From Acinetobacter calcoaceticus (GTDB lineage: Bacteria; Pseudomonadota; Gammaproteobacteria; Pseudomonadales; Moraxellaceae), in NCBI RefSeq assembly GCF_004345325.1, contig NZ_SLVJ01000010.1:62001-126000 (forward strand): a stretch of 64,000 bases of DNA, written 5' to 3'. Under the pieces are notes generated by a model, which made no database searches, was not told where the DNA came from, and was given only the letters and a program-made list of their open reading frames with translations. Positions 20,251-28,888 of the stretch are shown here, one piece after another. A program made the translations under genes and the position numbers. Within the stretch, counting starts at the first letter, position 1. Each line of letters starts with the position of its first letter.

Positions 20251-20256
20251 GATGGC

Positions 20257-21519
20257 CTAAGACACCGCCGTGACTGAGGAGCTTGCGTGTACTGAAGTTG
20301 CTGTTGTCGTTGGTGTTGCTGTTGTAGTTGTCGTTGCTGTTGCTGGCGTAGTAACAATCTGCGCCGCCTTCCCCTCAGACAGACGATCAATCCCCTCAAG
20401 CACCACTTTTTCTTGTCCAGTTAAGCCCGCTAAGACCTGTGTACGACCTTGACTGCTTAAGCCCAGTTTTAATACACGAAGCTGGGCTTTACTTTCGGCA
20501 TCGATAATATAGACATAGGCCCCTTTGGCCCCATGCTGAATCGCATCACTGGGCACTGTCAGCGCATTGGCGATGGTATTGAGATTGAGGCGTACGTTGA
20601 CGAATTGATTGGGAAATAAACGGTCATCCAAGTTGGGGTAGATCGCTTTGAGCTTTACGCTGCCTGTAGTCAAATCAATTTGGTTATCAATGGCATGTAT
20701 CTGTCCCACCGCCAATTGTTGTTGATCATGACGATCCCAACTACTGACTTGCAGCGCTTGGCCCTGCTTTAAGCCAGCACGTAAGGCACCCAACTCTTGT
20801 TCAGGAATCGAAAACTGTACATAGATCGGACTGACCTGAGTAATGCTCAACAAAGGCGTGGCATCATTGGCTTGGATCAAATTACCAACGTCTTTTTGAC
20901 GAAAACCCACTCGACCACTGATCGGCGCATAAATTTTGCTATAGGACAATTGCAACTTGGCTGCATCCACCAGCGCTTGATTGGCTTGGATCTGTCCACG
21001 CAACTGCTTGACCATGGCCTGCTGTTGTTCTAGTTGTTGCTTGGCGATCGAATCACGCTGAAACAACAATTCATAACGCCGCAATTCCGTTTCTGCATTG
21101 GCCAACTGGGCTAGGTTTTGTTGTTGCGTACCCAGCGCTTGCGCCACGGCCACCTGATAGCTCGCGGGATCGATTTGTGCCAACAGTTGACCCTTCTTCA
21201 CCATTTGGCCATCTTTAAAATATAACTGCTGCAATACCCCTGACACCTGACTCTGTACCTGAACCAATTGGCTCGGCATCACGGTACCAATGGCTTTGAC
21301 TTGTTGTAATAAATCACTTTTCTCTACCGCCACCACGCGCACTGGAACCGGTTTACTCCACTGGCTATAACTTTCCTCAGGTACAAGCTTAGTTTTCCAG
21401 TATTTCCAAGCGCCGAGTGCCCCGCCGACCAAGAGCAGAAACATCAGTATCCAGATCATTTTAGTACGTTGCTTTTTTGCATGGGGCTTGGCCACGTCTA
21501 CAGTATCAACTTCACGCAT
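20257..21519 (-). CDS. RND membrane fusion protein, MdtA/MuxA type
   Basis: 420 residues. A single N-terminal membrane anchor (about 20-40, WILMFLLLVGGALGAW) is followed by the biotinyl-lipoyl-like hairpin region (KKGQLLAQID near 110), a long coiled-coil hairpin (about 120-195), the YAPISGRVGFRQKDVGNL barrel segment, and a Thr/Ala-rich low-complexity tail (about 400-420). I chose ATG 21519, preceded by GGGGAAAA about nine bases upstream; a longer frame would start at a TTG overlapping the previous gene. It links inner pump and outer duct. Confidence 0.9.
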   Translation of the reverse strand: MREVDTVDVAKPHAKKQRTKMIWILMFLLLVGGALGAWKYWKTKLVPEESYSQWSKPVPVRVVAVEKSDLLQQVKAIGTVMPSQLVQVQSQVSGVLQQLYFKDGQMVKKGQLLAQIDPASYQVAVAQALGTQQQNLAQLANAETELRRYELLFQRDSIAKQQLEQQQAMVKQLRGQIQANQALVDAAKLQLSYSKIYAPISGRVGFRQKDVGNLIQANDATPLLSITQVSPIYVQFSIPEQELGALRAGLKQGQALQVSSWDRHDQQQLAVGQIHAIDNQIDLTTGSVKLKAIYPNLDDRLFPNQFVNVRLNLNTIANALTVPSDAIQHGAKGAYVYIIDAESKAQLRVLKLGLSSQGRTQVLAGLTGQEKVVLEGIDRLSEGKAAQIVTTPATATTTTTATPTTTATSVHASSSVTAVS

Positions 21520-21535
21520 TACACTTTTTCCCCAA

Positions 21536-21880
21536 TCAAACAAATACTTGTAAAATACAAACCCAAGGCAATGCCAAGCAGCCGAGATACCAACTCCAGC
21601 GTGGCCGATAACTTTGCAAAAAGATCAACAATCCCAACACCACGGTCAATGCACCGAATGCAACACATAGCCCCACGGCGACCCCCCAAATACGCATCGC
21701 CAAGACAAAGCCCAACACGATAAAGCCCCAACCCGTTAGCTGACTGATTTTGGCTTGTAAGGGACTCAAAGCCTGTTTAAGCACTGCTTTGGCATGTTTA
21801 TCCATGGCTAGATTTAGTCCCAACATCCCGAGATACAACAATAAAAGTAGGCTTAACCCATGGATCTCGTCGCTATTCAT
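21536..21880 (-). CDS. DUF3325 family small membrane protein
   Basis: 114 residues with three to four hydrophobic helices (about 6-24, 48-66, 70-88, 96-112). Sequence and context fit DUF3325, a family found next to PepSY-type iron proteins and TonB siderophore receptors. It overlaps the PepSY gene by four bases, and its stop lies 16 bases before the membrane fusion protein ATG, which ties the iron genes and the efflux genes into one transcript. Its exact function is unknown. Confidence 0.75.
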   Translation of the reverse strand: MNSDEIHGLSLLLLLYLGMLGLNLAMDKHAKAVLKQALSPLQAKISQLTGWGFIVLGFVLAMRIWGVAVGLCVAFGALTVVLGLLIFLQSYRPRWSWYLGCLALPWVCILQVFV

Positions 21881-23643
21881 GTCTGCTCCTGATCGTGTTG
21901 CTGATCGTGTTGACCTTGCTGCTGGTTTTGATCTTGTTGCTGCTTCTGGTCTTGTTGCTGATGCTGTTGGTCTTGCTGTTTAGGCGTTTGAGCTGCTATG
22001 GCTTTCCCGCCACGTTTCGCTTTGGGCGCTGCTAGTTTTAGTATCTGTAAGCGTTTGCGCCACACGGCATAAGCACTCCACCCCAATAACAGCCCGATCA
22101 GCACAAAGCCGATATCAATACTGGCCAATACATAATCCTGTGCCGCCAAGGTCACACCCAAGTGACGATCTGTGGTCAAGGCATTCAGGATTGGTAGGGC
22201 CAAATAGGCCAATGCAGCCAAGCTCAACAACTCAAACCAGGCCCGCACGATTGGACGACACAGTGCATAGAGCAAGGCCAATCCAAGGCTGATAAATAAA
22301 CTATGCACTTCCCAAGCTGCACGTTGCGCAAAGTCAGCGGCAATCAGGCGATTGGCCCAAAAATACACCGCAATCGCCAGTGGTAGACCTGCCACGGCGG
22401 CGATATTTAAACGCTCCACCAAGGCATGGCCAAAACTCATCTTGCCGGCTTTGAGATGTTTAGGACGACGTTTTACCGTCCACAACACCAAGCCTGTGGC
22501 AATCATGGCCGTGCCGATCAAACCGGTGATGACATAGAACCAACGCAATAAAGGTGAAGCAAAGAGCCCTTCATGTAAGCCCAACATCACATTGCCCACT
22601 TTCAGTGGTCCACTATCCAGAACTGCATTGCTTTGCTGGATCTGCTCAGCAGTAAGCAAGTTAAACTCCATGCTGGTATAGCGGCGTTCGACCTGAGTGC
22701 TACTGCGGTAAAGTTCTAATTTTGCTGCTATATCGCCTTTGGCAGGATAGAAACTGCCGCCTTCGACTTGCCAAGGCCCCCAGTGTTGTTCAGCAACTTG
22801 CACCAAAGCAGGCACATCGACAAACTGAGTAGCGGCTTCGGCTAAAGGAATGACTGGGATATTTGCGCTGTCTTTGGAAAAGCGATCACTTTGATACAGC
22901 TCGGCATAAAAATGATCAACACTTTGAGCCCCCTCGCCATAGGCCAATGGCACTCCCAAAGGCATGTAAGCATTGAGGAAAAAGATCAATCCGCTATAAG
23001 TGATCATCAGATGAAAGGGTAAGGCGATCACACTCAGAATCACGTGACCATCGAGCCAAGATCGCTGACCTTTGGCCGGTCTGAAGCTAAAGAAATCTTT
23101 AAATATTTTCTTATGGGTAATCACCCCAGAAATCATGGCCACAAACATCAACATGGTACATATACCAATGATGCGGATCGCCCAATCATAGGGAATATAA
23201 TGCAGCGCATAATGCATACGGTATAAGCGGTCGCCACCTGCAGTTTCCCGTGGCTGAACCTGTGCGCTTAAAGGCTGTCCAGTATGCGTATCCAGCACCA
23301 CCTGCTTATATTCGCCATAAGATTCATCCGCCTTGGCGGGCAAAGTCCAGTTCACCGTGAGTTGTTCTGAACCACGCTGCCCATTGATAAAACTCATGCC
23401 CCAACGTTCAGCAGCTTTGGTTTCTGGATGACTGTTTAAATATTGATAGGCAAGTGCCGTTTGGGTTTTTAGGTCTGGATACTCGCTTTGAAGCAAAGGC
23501 CGTTCTGGCTGCATCCAACGACTCAATTCGACCTGTACATAGCCTGCTGTCCCCGTCAGAAAAACAAAGAACAACACCCAACCGACCACCAGACCGGTCC
23601 AAGTATGCAGCCATGCCATACATTGGCGAAAACCTTGTTTCAT
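21877..23643 (-). CDS. PepSY-associated transmembrane protein, probable siderophore-iron reductase component
   Basis: 588 residues, four or more membrane helices with conserved His (HTWTGLVVGW near residue 13; HKKIFKDFFSF near 175; WLDGHVILSV near 193; HEGLF near 345) and two periplasmic PepSY-type domains. Homologues such as FpvG of Pseudomonas reduce ferric siderophores in the periplasm. The last ~37 residues are an extreme Gln/His/Asp-rich tail (repeats of QQDQ and QHDQQ), unusual for the family. It overlaps both neighbours by four bases. The reductase role is inferred from family and context. Confidence 0.82.
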   Translation of the reverse strand: MKQGFRQCMAWLHTWTGLVVGWVLFFVFLTGTAGYVQVELSRWMQPERPLLQSEYPDLKTQTALAYQYLNSHPETKAAERWGMSFINGQRGSEQLTVNWTLPAKADESYGEYKQVVLDTHTGQPLSAQVQPRETAGGDRLYRMHYALHYIPYDWAIRIIGICTMLMFVAMISGVITHKKIFKDFFSFRPAKGQRSWLDGHVILSVIALPFHLMITYSGLIFFLNAYMPLGVPLAYGEGAQSVDHFYAELYQSDRFSKDSANIPVIPLAEAATQFVDVPALVQVAEQHWGPWQVEGGSFYPAKGDIAAKLELYRSSTQVERRYTSMEFNLLTAEQIQQSNAVLDSGPLKVGNVMLGLHEGLFASPLLRWFYVITGLIGTAMIATGLVLWTVKRRPKHLKAGKMSFGHALVERLNIAAVAGLPLAIAVYFWANRLIAADFAQRAAWEVHSLFISLGLALLYALCRPIVRAWFELLSLAALAYLALPILNALTTDRHLGVTLAAQDYVLASIDIGFVLIGLLLGWSAYAVWRKRLQILKLAAPKAKRGGKAIAAQTPKQQDQQHQQQDQKQQQDQNQQQGQHDQQHDQEQT

Positions 23644-23951
23644 GCCCCGCCCCCTTGCTTAAACAGCAACACCCAGGCGCAGAGCAACAACAAGATCCCC
23701 ACCGTGTATATCGATCCACGACCTAAACGTTTGGTGCTAAAAATATAAATAATGTAGATCAACCAAATCAGAAAACTCAGCAGCAAGCCGGTATAGGTCG
23801 CCACTGCGCGGGTTGCAGGATAGAGCTTGGCAATCAGCGCCACCGAGAATGAGGCAATCAAAAAACCAGCCACAATCGCCAGAATGATTCTGCTCAAGAT
23901 CAGCAACTGTACTTGGCGTTGCTTACTGAGCTGTAACAATTCAAATTTCAT
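23640..23951 (-). CDS. DUF3649 family small membrane protein
   Basis: 103 residues with three hydrophobic helices (about 15-40, 50-70, 80-98), matching DUF3649, which typically precedes a PepSY gene in siderophore-uptake clusters. It is the first gene of the seven-gene minus-strand run and starts about 125 bases from the Fur-box-like site. Function unknown; probably an accessory subunit of the PepSY protein. Confidence 0.72.
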   Translation of the reverse strand: MKFELLQLSKQRQVQLLILSRIILAIVAGFLIASFSVALIAKLYPATRAVATYTGLLLSFLIWLIYIIYIFSTKRLGRGSIYTVGILLLLCAWVLLFKQGGGA

Positions 23952-24076
23952 TAAATGGGTTCACTAACTAAAAATACTTTTCAGATCAAATTCATATGCA
24001 TCGATGAGCAGGACATTTTAAAAATCACCAGCACGCATTTCAATGTAAGGGATTGTAAACTAATGTCTTGCATTTT

Positions 24077-24095
24077 AATAATGATTCTTATTACT
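24077..24095. promoter_or_regulatory. Fur-box-like site in the divergent region
   Basis: ATAATGATTCTTATTACT (24078-24095) matches 13 of 18 positions of the Fur consensus core ATAATGATAATCATTATC. It lies between the divergent DUF3649 operon and the TonB receptor gene, about 65 bases before the receptor ATG. Iron-dependent repression of both directions is the likely reading. Confidence 0.65.
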
Positions 24096-24160
24096 ATTTG
24101 CATCTTTTTTATCATTTAATAAAATATTATCGCCATGAAGGCAAAATCGAGTATCAAAAA

Positions 24161-26404
24161 ATGAACCAACACCAACCGCGCGCACCCTTTACTTTGGTCC
24201 TGCACAGTCTATGTATCGGATTACCGATATTGTCGCTGCAATGGATCAGTGCAGCCCATGCCGCCCCCATCACCACATCTGCACACACAGTTACGACAAC
24301 TGAGTCAGTCCCTGAGCAATCGCCGCCGCCCTTGAACTCCTCGGCAAGCAGTGAGCAAGTGACCCAATTGGCGACCATTACCGTTTCTGCCACAGCAGAT
24401 CACAACCAAGCCTTGGTCGGGAAATCGGCACAAGCGTTAAAAGAAATCCCACAATCCGTCACAGTGCTTAGCCGTGAGCAAATCGAGCAACAAGGCTTAA
24501 AAACACTGGATGATGTAATGCTAAAAACCACAGGTGTCACTCGTGAACAGACTTGGTTGAACAATAATTACAGCTCGCGTGGCCTAAAAATCACCAATAT
24601 CCGCTATGACGGGGGTGGTGCTTCGAGTATGCAAGGCCGGAGTAACAATGCGGATATGGCGCAATATGATTCGGTGGCGCTATTACGAGGTGCCGATGGT
24701 TTATTTGGTGCGGGTGAAGCCGGTGGGGTGATTAATTTAAATTCAAAACGGCCACAAGCAGACCCTGCCATCGTGGGTAGCATTTCAGCTGGAAGTTGGA
24801 ACAATTATCGAGCCGAAGTCGATGCCACAGGTGCGCTGAATCAAGACCAAAGCATACAAGGCCGAGTGGTGGCGGTATTCCAAGATCAAGATTTCTTTTA
24901 CAAACCAACGCAAAACCGCCGAGAGATGCTGTATACCGCACTCAATTTCGAGCTCAGTCCAGAAACCACGTGGTTTACTGGTGCCAGTTATCAACGTGAC
25001 AAAACCGATGCTTTTAATGCCAGTCTGCCACGTTGGGAAGATGGTGCAGACCTCGGCCTCCCGCGTGAGCATAGTTTCAATGCGCCTTGGGGTTGGATGA
25101 AACGTGAAAATATCAGCATATTTTCCAATCTAGTGCATCAATTCAATGACGACTGGAAGGCACAACTCAACATTCGCCACAACATCGGCGATGACTCAGC
25201 CAATAATGCAGAAATAGAAGGTGCGGTGGCCTATCAAGATCGGCAAAGTGAATGGTGGCGTTATCAAGAGATGACAGAATTTAAAGAAACCAGCTATGAC
25301 CTAAATCTACAAGGGAGTTTTGAGTTTCTTAATCAGCGCCATGATCTGATCTTGGGGCTCGACCATGTCAGCAGTCAAAAAGACCACCAGCAAAATTGGA
25401 TTAAATATGGCAAGGGCGATGTATTTGATCCTGTTGCCCCACCAGAATGGGACTTCCCTGCTCAGGATTGGGCCATTGTCAATCAAACCGACAATTCAAA
25501 AACCGGACTCTATGGGTCATTACGCATCCGACCTGTGGAAAATCTGGCTTTGATTGCTGGTGGTCGTTATGTACTTAAGGATAAAAATGTGCAGCAAAAT
25601 CGGGTGAGTGGAAAAGACACCCTGACCGATCAAGACAAATTATTTATTCCTTATTTTGGCTTGGTTTATGATTTGACCCAGCAGATCTCGATCTATGCCA
25701 GCTCGGCTGAAATATATAAAAGCCAAGCCAATTTACTGGATGTTAATCAGCAACCTTTAGATCCGATTACTGGTCGTAACTATGAACTCGGCATCAAGAC
25801 CAGTTTGATGGATGATCAACTTAATGCCAGTTTTGCACTCTATCAAGTGAAGAAAACCGGTGAAGGAACTCGGATCAGTGGACCGTTTTCTTCGCCGTGT
25901 TGTTATATCGGCAGCGGTTCGCTGCTAAGTCAGGGTTTTGATATCGAACTCACTGGCATGCTCAGCCCAGATTGGAACATTTCCGCTGGCTATACCTATA
26001 ATGACAATGAAAACAAAGCCAATAGTCAATTTGTACTCAACAGCTATACGCCGAAGCATTTGCTTAAAATCTGGAGCCATTATCGTATGGATGCGGTATT
26101 GCCCGGTTTAAGCATTGGCGGTGGTGTGACAGCCCAAAGTAAAAACTTTAAGCGGGGTAAAGTCACCTCACGTGATCCGATCACGGGTGCGATTGGGGAT
26201 GCACATTTCGTCAATATTGAGCAACCCAGTTATGCGGTCTGGTCGATGCGAGTCGGCTATGAAATCGATCCGCATTGGGATGTGGCACTTAACCTCGACA
26301 ACCTGTTTGATAAACGCTACTACAGCACCATTGGCGATGCCAGCGCCGGCAACTTCTATGGCGAACCTCGTAGTGTGCTCTTAACCTTGCGCGGGAAGTA
26401 TTAA
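24161..26404 (+). CDS. TonB-dependent siderophore receptor (FpvA/FhuE/FoxA class)
   Basis: 747 residues from ATG 24161 to the stop at 26404. The signal peptide ends near AHA-AP (about residue 36), and a linker of about 60 residues follows. The plug domain begins near ATITVSATAD and has the siderophore-receptor hallmark KEIPQSVTVLSREQIEQQG. The 22-strand barrel ends LDNLFDKRYYSTIG...GEPRSVLLTLRGKY. The final residue is Tyr rather than the more usual Phe. The closest recognisable group takes hydroxamate or mixed-type ferric siderophores. No sigma-factor signalling domain is obvious. A Fur-box-like site precedes it. Confidence 0.93.
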   Translation: MNQHQPRAPFTLVLHSLCIGLPILSLQWISAAHAAPITTSAHTVTTTESVPEQSPPPLNSSASSEQVTQLATITVSATADHNQALVGKSAQALKEIPQSVTVLSREQIEQQGLKTLDDVMLKTTGVTREQTWLNNNYSSRGLKITNIRYDGGGASSMQGRSNNADMAQYDSVALLRGADGLFGAGEAGGVINLNSKRPQADPAIVGSISAGSWNNYRAEVDATGALNQDQSIQGRVVAVFQDQDFFYKPTQNRREMLYTALNFELSPETTWFTGASYQRDKTDAFNASLPRWEDGADLGLPREHSFNAPWGWMKRENISIFSNLVHQFNDDWKAQLNIRHNIGDDSANNAEIEGAVAYQDRQSEWWRYQEMTEFKETSYDLNLQGSFEFLNQRHDLILGLDHVSSQKDHQQNWIKYGKGDVFDPVAPPEWDFPAQDWAIVNQTDNSKTGLYGSLRIRPVENLALIAGGRYVLKDKNVQQNRVSGKDTLTDQDKLFIPYFGLVYDLTQQISIYASSAEIYKSQANLLDVNQQPLDPITGRNYELGIKTSLMDDQLNASFALYQVKKTGEGTRISGPFSSPCCYIGSGSLLSQGFDIELTGMLSPDWNISAGYTYNDNENKANSQFVLNSYTPKHLLKIWSHYRMDAVLPGLSIGGGVTAQSKNFKRGKVTSRDPITGAIGDAHFVNIEQPSYAVWSMRVGYEIDPHWDVALNLDNLFDKRYYSTIGDASAGNFYGEPRSVLLTLRGKY

Positions 26405-26465
26405 ATCGGCCTTCTCCCGGCCCTCACCCTAACCCTCTCCCCGAGGAGAGGGAAACTTGAGGTGG
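26405..26465. repeat. REP-like palindrome at the end of the first DUF418 gene
   Basis: GGCCTTCTCCCGGCCCTCACCC and CTAACCCTCTCCCCGAGGAG-type blocks. It sits between the convergent receptor and DUF418 genes and overlaps the DUF418 3' end. Confidence 0.75.
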
Positions 26466-27604
26466 GTGAGGCTGCGCAGTAGCCACTCCAAAGGCCCATA
26501 GCGGAAGTACCGCAACCAGATCTGGCTCAGCAAACATTGACTGATAAAAATAGTCACCACAATCAACACTGTTTGGCTTGGGGTGACTTGCCCCATCCAG
26601 CCTAAACCGACACCAAAGAATATATAGGTACAGATTACTGATTGTAGGATGTAGTTCGTCAGTGCCATGCGCCCTGCACTGGCCAGTAAATTCATGATGA
26701 TACTCAAGCGCCCAGTTTGATAGAGCTTGATGATGATCAGCATATACGTAGCGGCCAGTAAAGGACTGCTCCATACACTGAAATTCCATATGATCAATCT
26801 TAAGCTGAAATTGTCTTGAAGATGGACGCTGTACCCCAGCACCACGGCGATCGGTAGCCCCAAACCAAATCCGGCATAAAGCAACATAGGTAAATAAGGC
26901 TGATAACGTTCAAGATGTAGAAAAAGCTGTCTTCTACCCGCGACCAAGCCGATACAGAACATGGCGAATGCCACACTGCCTTGAGCCATCATTACATCAA
27001 GCCACAGTAATTCCAGTTCCACCCAATGCAAGGTGATCAATTCTGACCACCCCCCTAGTGCTAAATACTCAATCCATTCAATTTCATAGATTCGCATCGA
27101 TTGATCAATCTGCGGATAATACAGCCCGTTCAGAACCGCCCAGAATATATTGGGAACCACAATAAAAAATAACGCGCATTTAAGTAATTTTAGATCCGAC
27201 CACTGCCGTATAAAGTACAAAGGGATGGCTAAGACAGCGTAAAACATCAAGATATCGCCACGGCTTAGCAATAAGGCGTGTATGCTTCCAATGACAAACA
27301 GCCCCAAGATTCGCCTAAAATATATCGGCATAAATGATTGCTGCTGACGATCTGCAGTGTTGAGTTGTAAGCTAAAGCCATAGCCAAATAAAAATGCAAA
27401 AATCAGATAAAATTTAGAATCAAAAAACACCGTAATCAGAAAAGCGACCAACAATTCGAATCGACTATTCTGCATCGGATTGATCAGCTCGAAACCCCAA
27501 TAGGCTGAGCTAAAATGCCCGATATTGACCATTAAAATACCGAACAAGGCAAAGCCACGCAGGATATCCAGCACCGGTTGCCGATTTAAAGTTGTGGTTA
27601 ACAA
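26429..27604 (-). CDS. DUF418 (YeiB-like) membrane protein, copy 1
   Basis: 391 residues, about ten membrane helices. It begins with the family motif RQPVLDILRGFALFGILMVN and ends in the DUF418 core (LLASAGRMALTNYILQS..., YFRYGPLEWLLRSLTHLK). The last residues (FPSPRGEG) and the TAG stop come from the repeat. It is a clear paralogue of the next gene upstream, from a tandem duplication that has since diverged. Function unknown; the fold resembles acyltransferase-3/heparan N-acetyltransferase-like proteins. Confidence 0.85.
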   Translation of the reverse strand: MLTTTLNRQPVLDILRGFALFGILMVNIGHFSSAYWGFELINPMQNSRFELLVAFLITVFFDSKFYLIFAFLFGYGFSLQLNTADRQQQSFMPIYFRRILGLFVIGSIHALLLSRGDILMFYAVLAIPLYFIRQWSDLKLLKCALFFIVVPNIFWAVLNGLYYPQIDQSMRIYEIEWIEYLALGGWSELITLHWVELELLWLDVMMAQGSVAFAMFCIGLVAGRRQLFLHLERYQPYLPMLLYAGFGLGLPIAVVLGYSVHLQDNFSLRLIIWNFSVWSSPLLAATYMLIIIKLYQTGRLSIIMNLLASAGRMALTNYILQSVICTYIFFGVGLGWMGQVTPSQTVLIVVTIFISQCLLSQIWLRYFRYGPLEWLLRSLTHLKFPSPRGEG

Positions 27605-27611
27605 TATAAAA

Positions 27612-27730
27612 TTCCTTTAAGCCTTCTCCCTCGGGGAGAAGGTTTGGATGAGGGCTAGCCTTCTCCCAAAGGGAGTTTCAAAACCCTCATCCCGGCCTTC
27701 TCCCAAAGGGAGAAGGGGTTTTGAGGTGGG
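27612..27730. repeat. REP-like palindrome cluster between the two DUF418 genes
   Basis: Three related palindromes: CCTTCTCCCTCGGGGAGAAGG at about 27622-27642, CCTTCTCCCAAAGGGAG at about 27660, and the full CCTTCTCCC AAA GGGAGAAGG at about 27697-27717, with ATGAGGG / CCCTCAT flanks. The last copy encodes the end of the upstream DUF418 gene. Confidence 0.8.
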
Positions 27731-28874
27731 TGAGGCTGCGCAGTAGCCACTCCAAAGGTCCATAGCGGAAAAAACCCAACCAGATGTGGCTCAGCAAACA
27801 TTGACTGATAAATATCGTGAATGCAATCAATAACATCTGCGTTGGGCTGACCTGTCCCATCCAGCCAAAACCGACACCAAAGAATATATAGGTACAGACC
27901 AGCGATTGTAGGATGTAGTTCGTCAGTGCCATGCGCCCTGCACTGGCCAATAGCTTAAACAGGAATTGAAAATATTGACCTCGATACAGCTGTATCAATA
28001 ACACCACATATAACGCTGTCAACATCGGGCCTGTTGCCGTTCCCAATGCCAAACTCATAATTTCTAAGCTTGAACCCGGCTGATATTGACTGGCATAGGC
28101 ATAGAGAATGGCTACAGGCAGACCGAGTACCAAACCGAGCGTGTAGACATTTTTAAAATAAGCTTGCAGCAACGCCAGATTGAGGAACAGTTGGCGACGA
28201 CCTGCAATCAAACCAAAACAAAACATCGCCAAGGCCACTGGGGCTTGCAACAACAGCAAGATAACCCAGATTTCCCCCAACTCTGCACGATGTTGCGCGG
28301 TGATCTGCGCCCATCCCCCCAAGTATTGGCTTTGAACATGCTGGATGTCTGCAATTGTCAGCATCGGTGCGGACTGCGCATTCACCATCCATGCCATCAT
28401 GCACCAGAACAAAGTGGTGAAGCCGATCAGCGCCAGCGCAAGGTGTTTTAAAAAAGCATCACTGCGCTGCCTTAAACCCAATAGGATCAAGCCGATCAAA
28501 GCATAGGTCAATAAAATATCGCCATGATAGAGCCACTGTGCATGCAGCACCCCCAAGATCGCCAAGCCCAACAAACGCCTCAAAAAAGACGCTTTAAAGG
28601 GGCGTTTGTTGTTCTGGGCTGAAATCATTTGGATACTAAAGCTATAGCCAAATAAAAATGAAAACAGCACATAAAACTTGGTTTCAAAAAAAGTGCTGAT
28701 CAATAGGCTCACGGCCTGATCCAGTACACTGACCTGCATAGGGTTGGGCAATCCTGAGCCATAATAAGCCGAGGCAAACGCCCCAATATTGACCATCAAG
28801 ATACCCAATAAAGCAAAACCCCTGAGCGCATCGAGAAAATTTTGACGCTGCAGATTAAAACCAGATGCTGTCAT
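27687..28874 (-). CDS. DUF418 (YeiB-like) membrane protein, copy 2
   Basis: 395 residues, about ten membrane helices, same architecture as the neighbouring copy (start RQNFLDALRGFALLGILMVN; end FRYGPLEWLLRSLTHLK). The terminal TPSPFGRRPG and the stop are contributed by the REP-like repeat. It starts only 14 bases after the adeB stop, so it is probably transcribed with adeAB, in the place where adeC lies in A. baumannii strains that carry it. A role in efflux is only inferred from position. Confidence 0.85.
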   Translation of the reverse strand: MTASGFNLQRQNFLDALRGFALLGILMVNIGAFASAYYGSGLPNPMQVSVLDQAVSLLISTFFETKFYVLFSFLFGYSFSIQMISAQNNKRPFKASFLRRLLGLAILGVLHAQWLYHGDILLTYALIGLILLGLRQRSDAFLKHLALALIGFTTLFWCMMAWMVNAQSAPMLTIADIQHVQSQYLGGWAQITAQHRAELGEIWVILLLLQAPVALAMFCFGLIAGRRQLFLNLALLQAYFKNVYTLGLVLGLPVAILYAYASQYQPGSSLEIMSLALGTATGPMLTALYVVLLIQLYRGQYFQFLFKLLASAGRMALTNYILQSLVCTYIFFGVGFGWMGQVSPTQMLLIAFTIFISQCLLSHIWLGFFRYGPLEWLLRSLTHLKTPSPFGRRPG

Positions 28875-28888
28875 AGCTTACTCATCCA

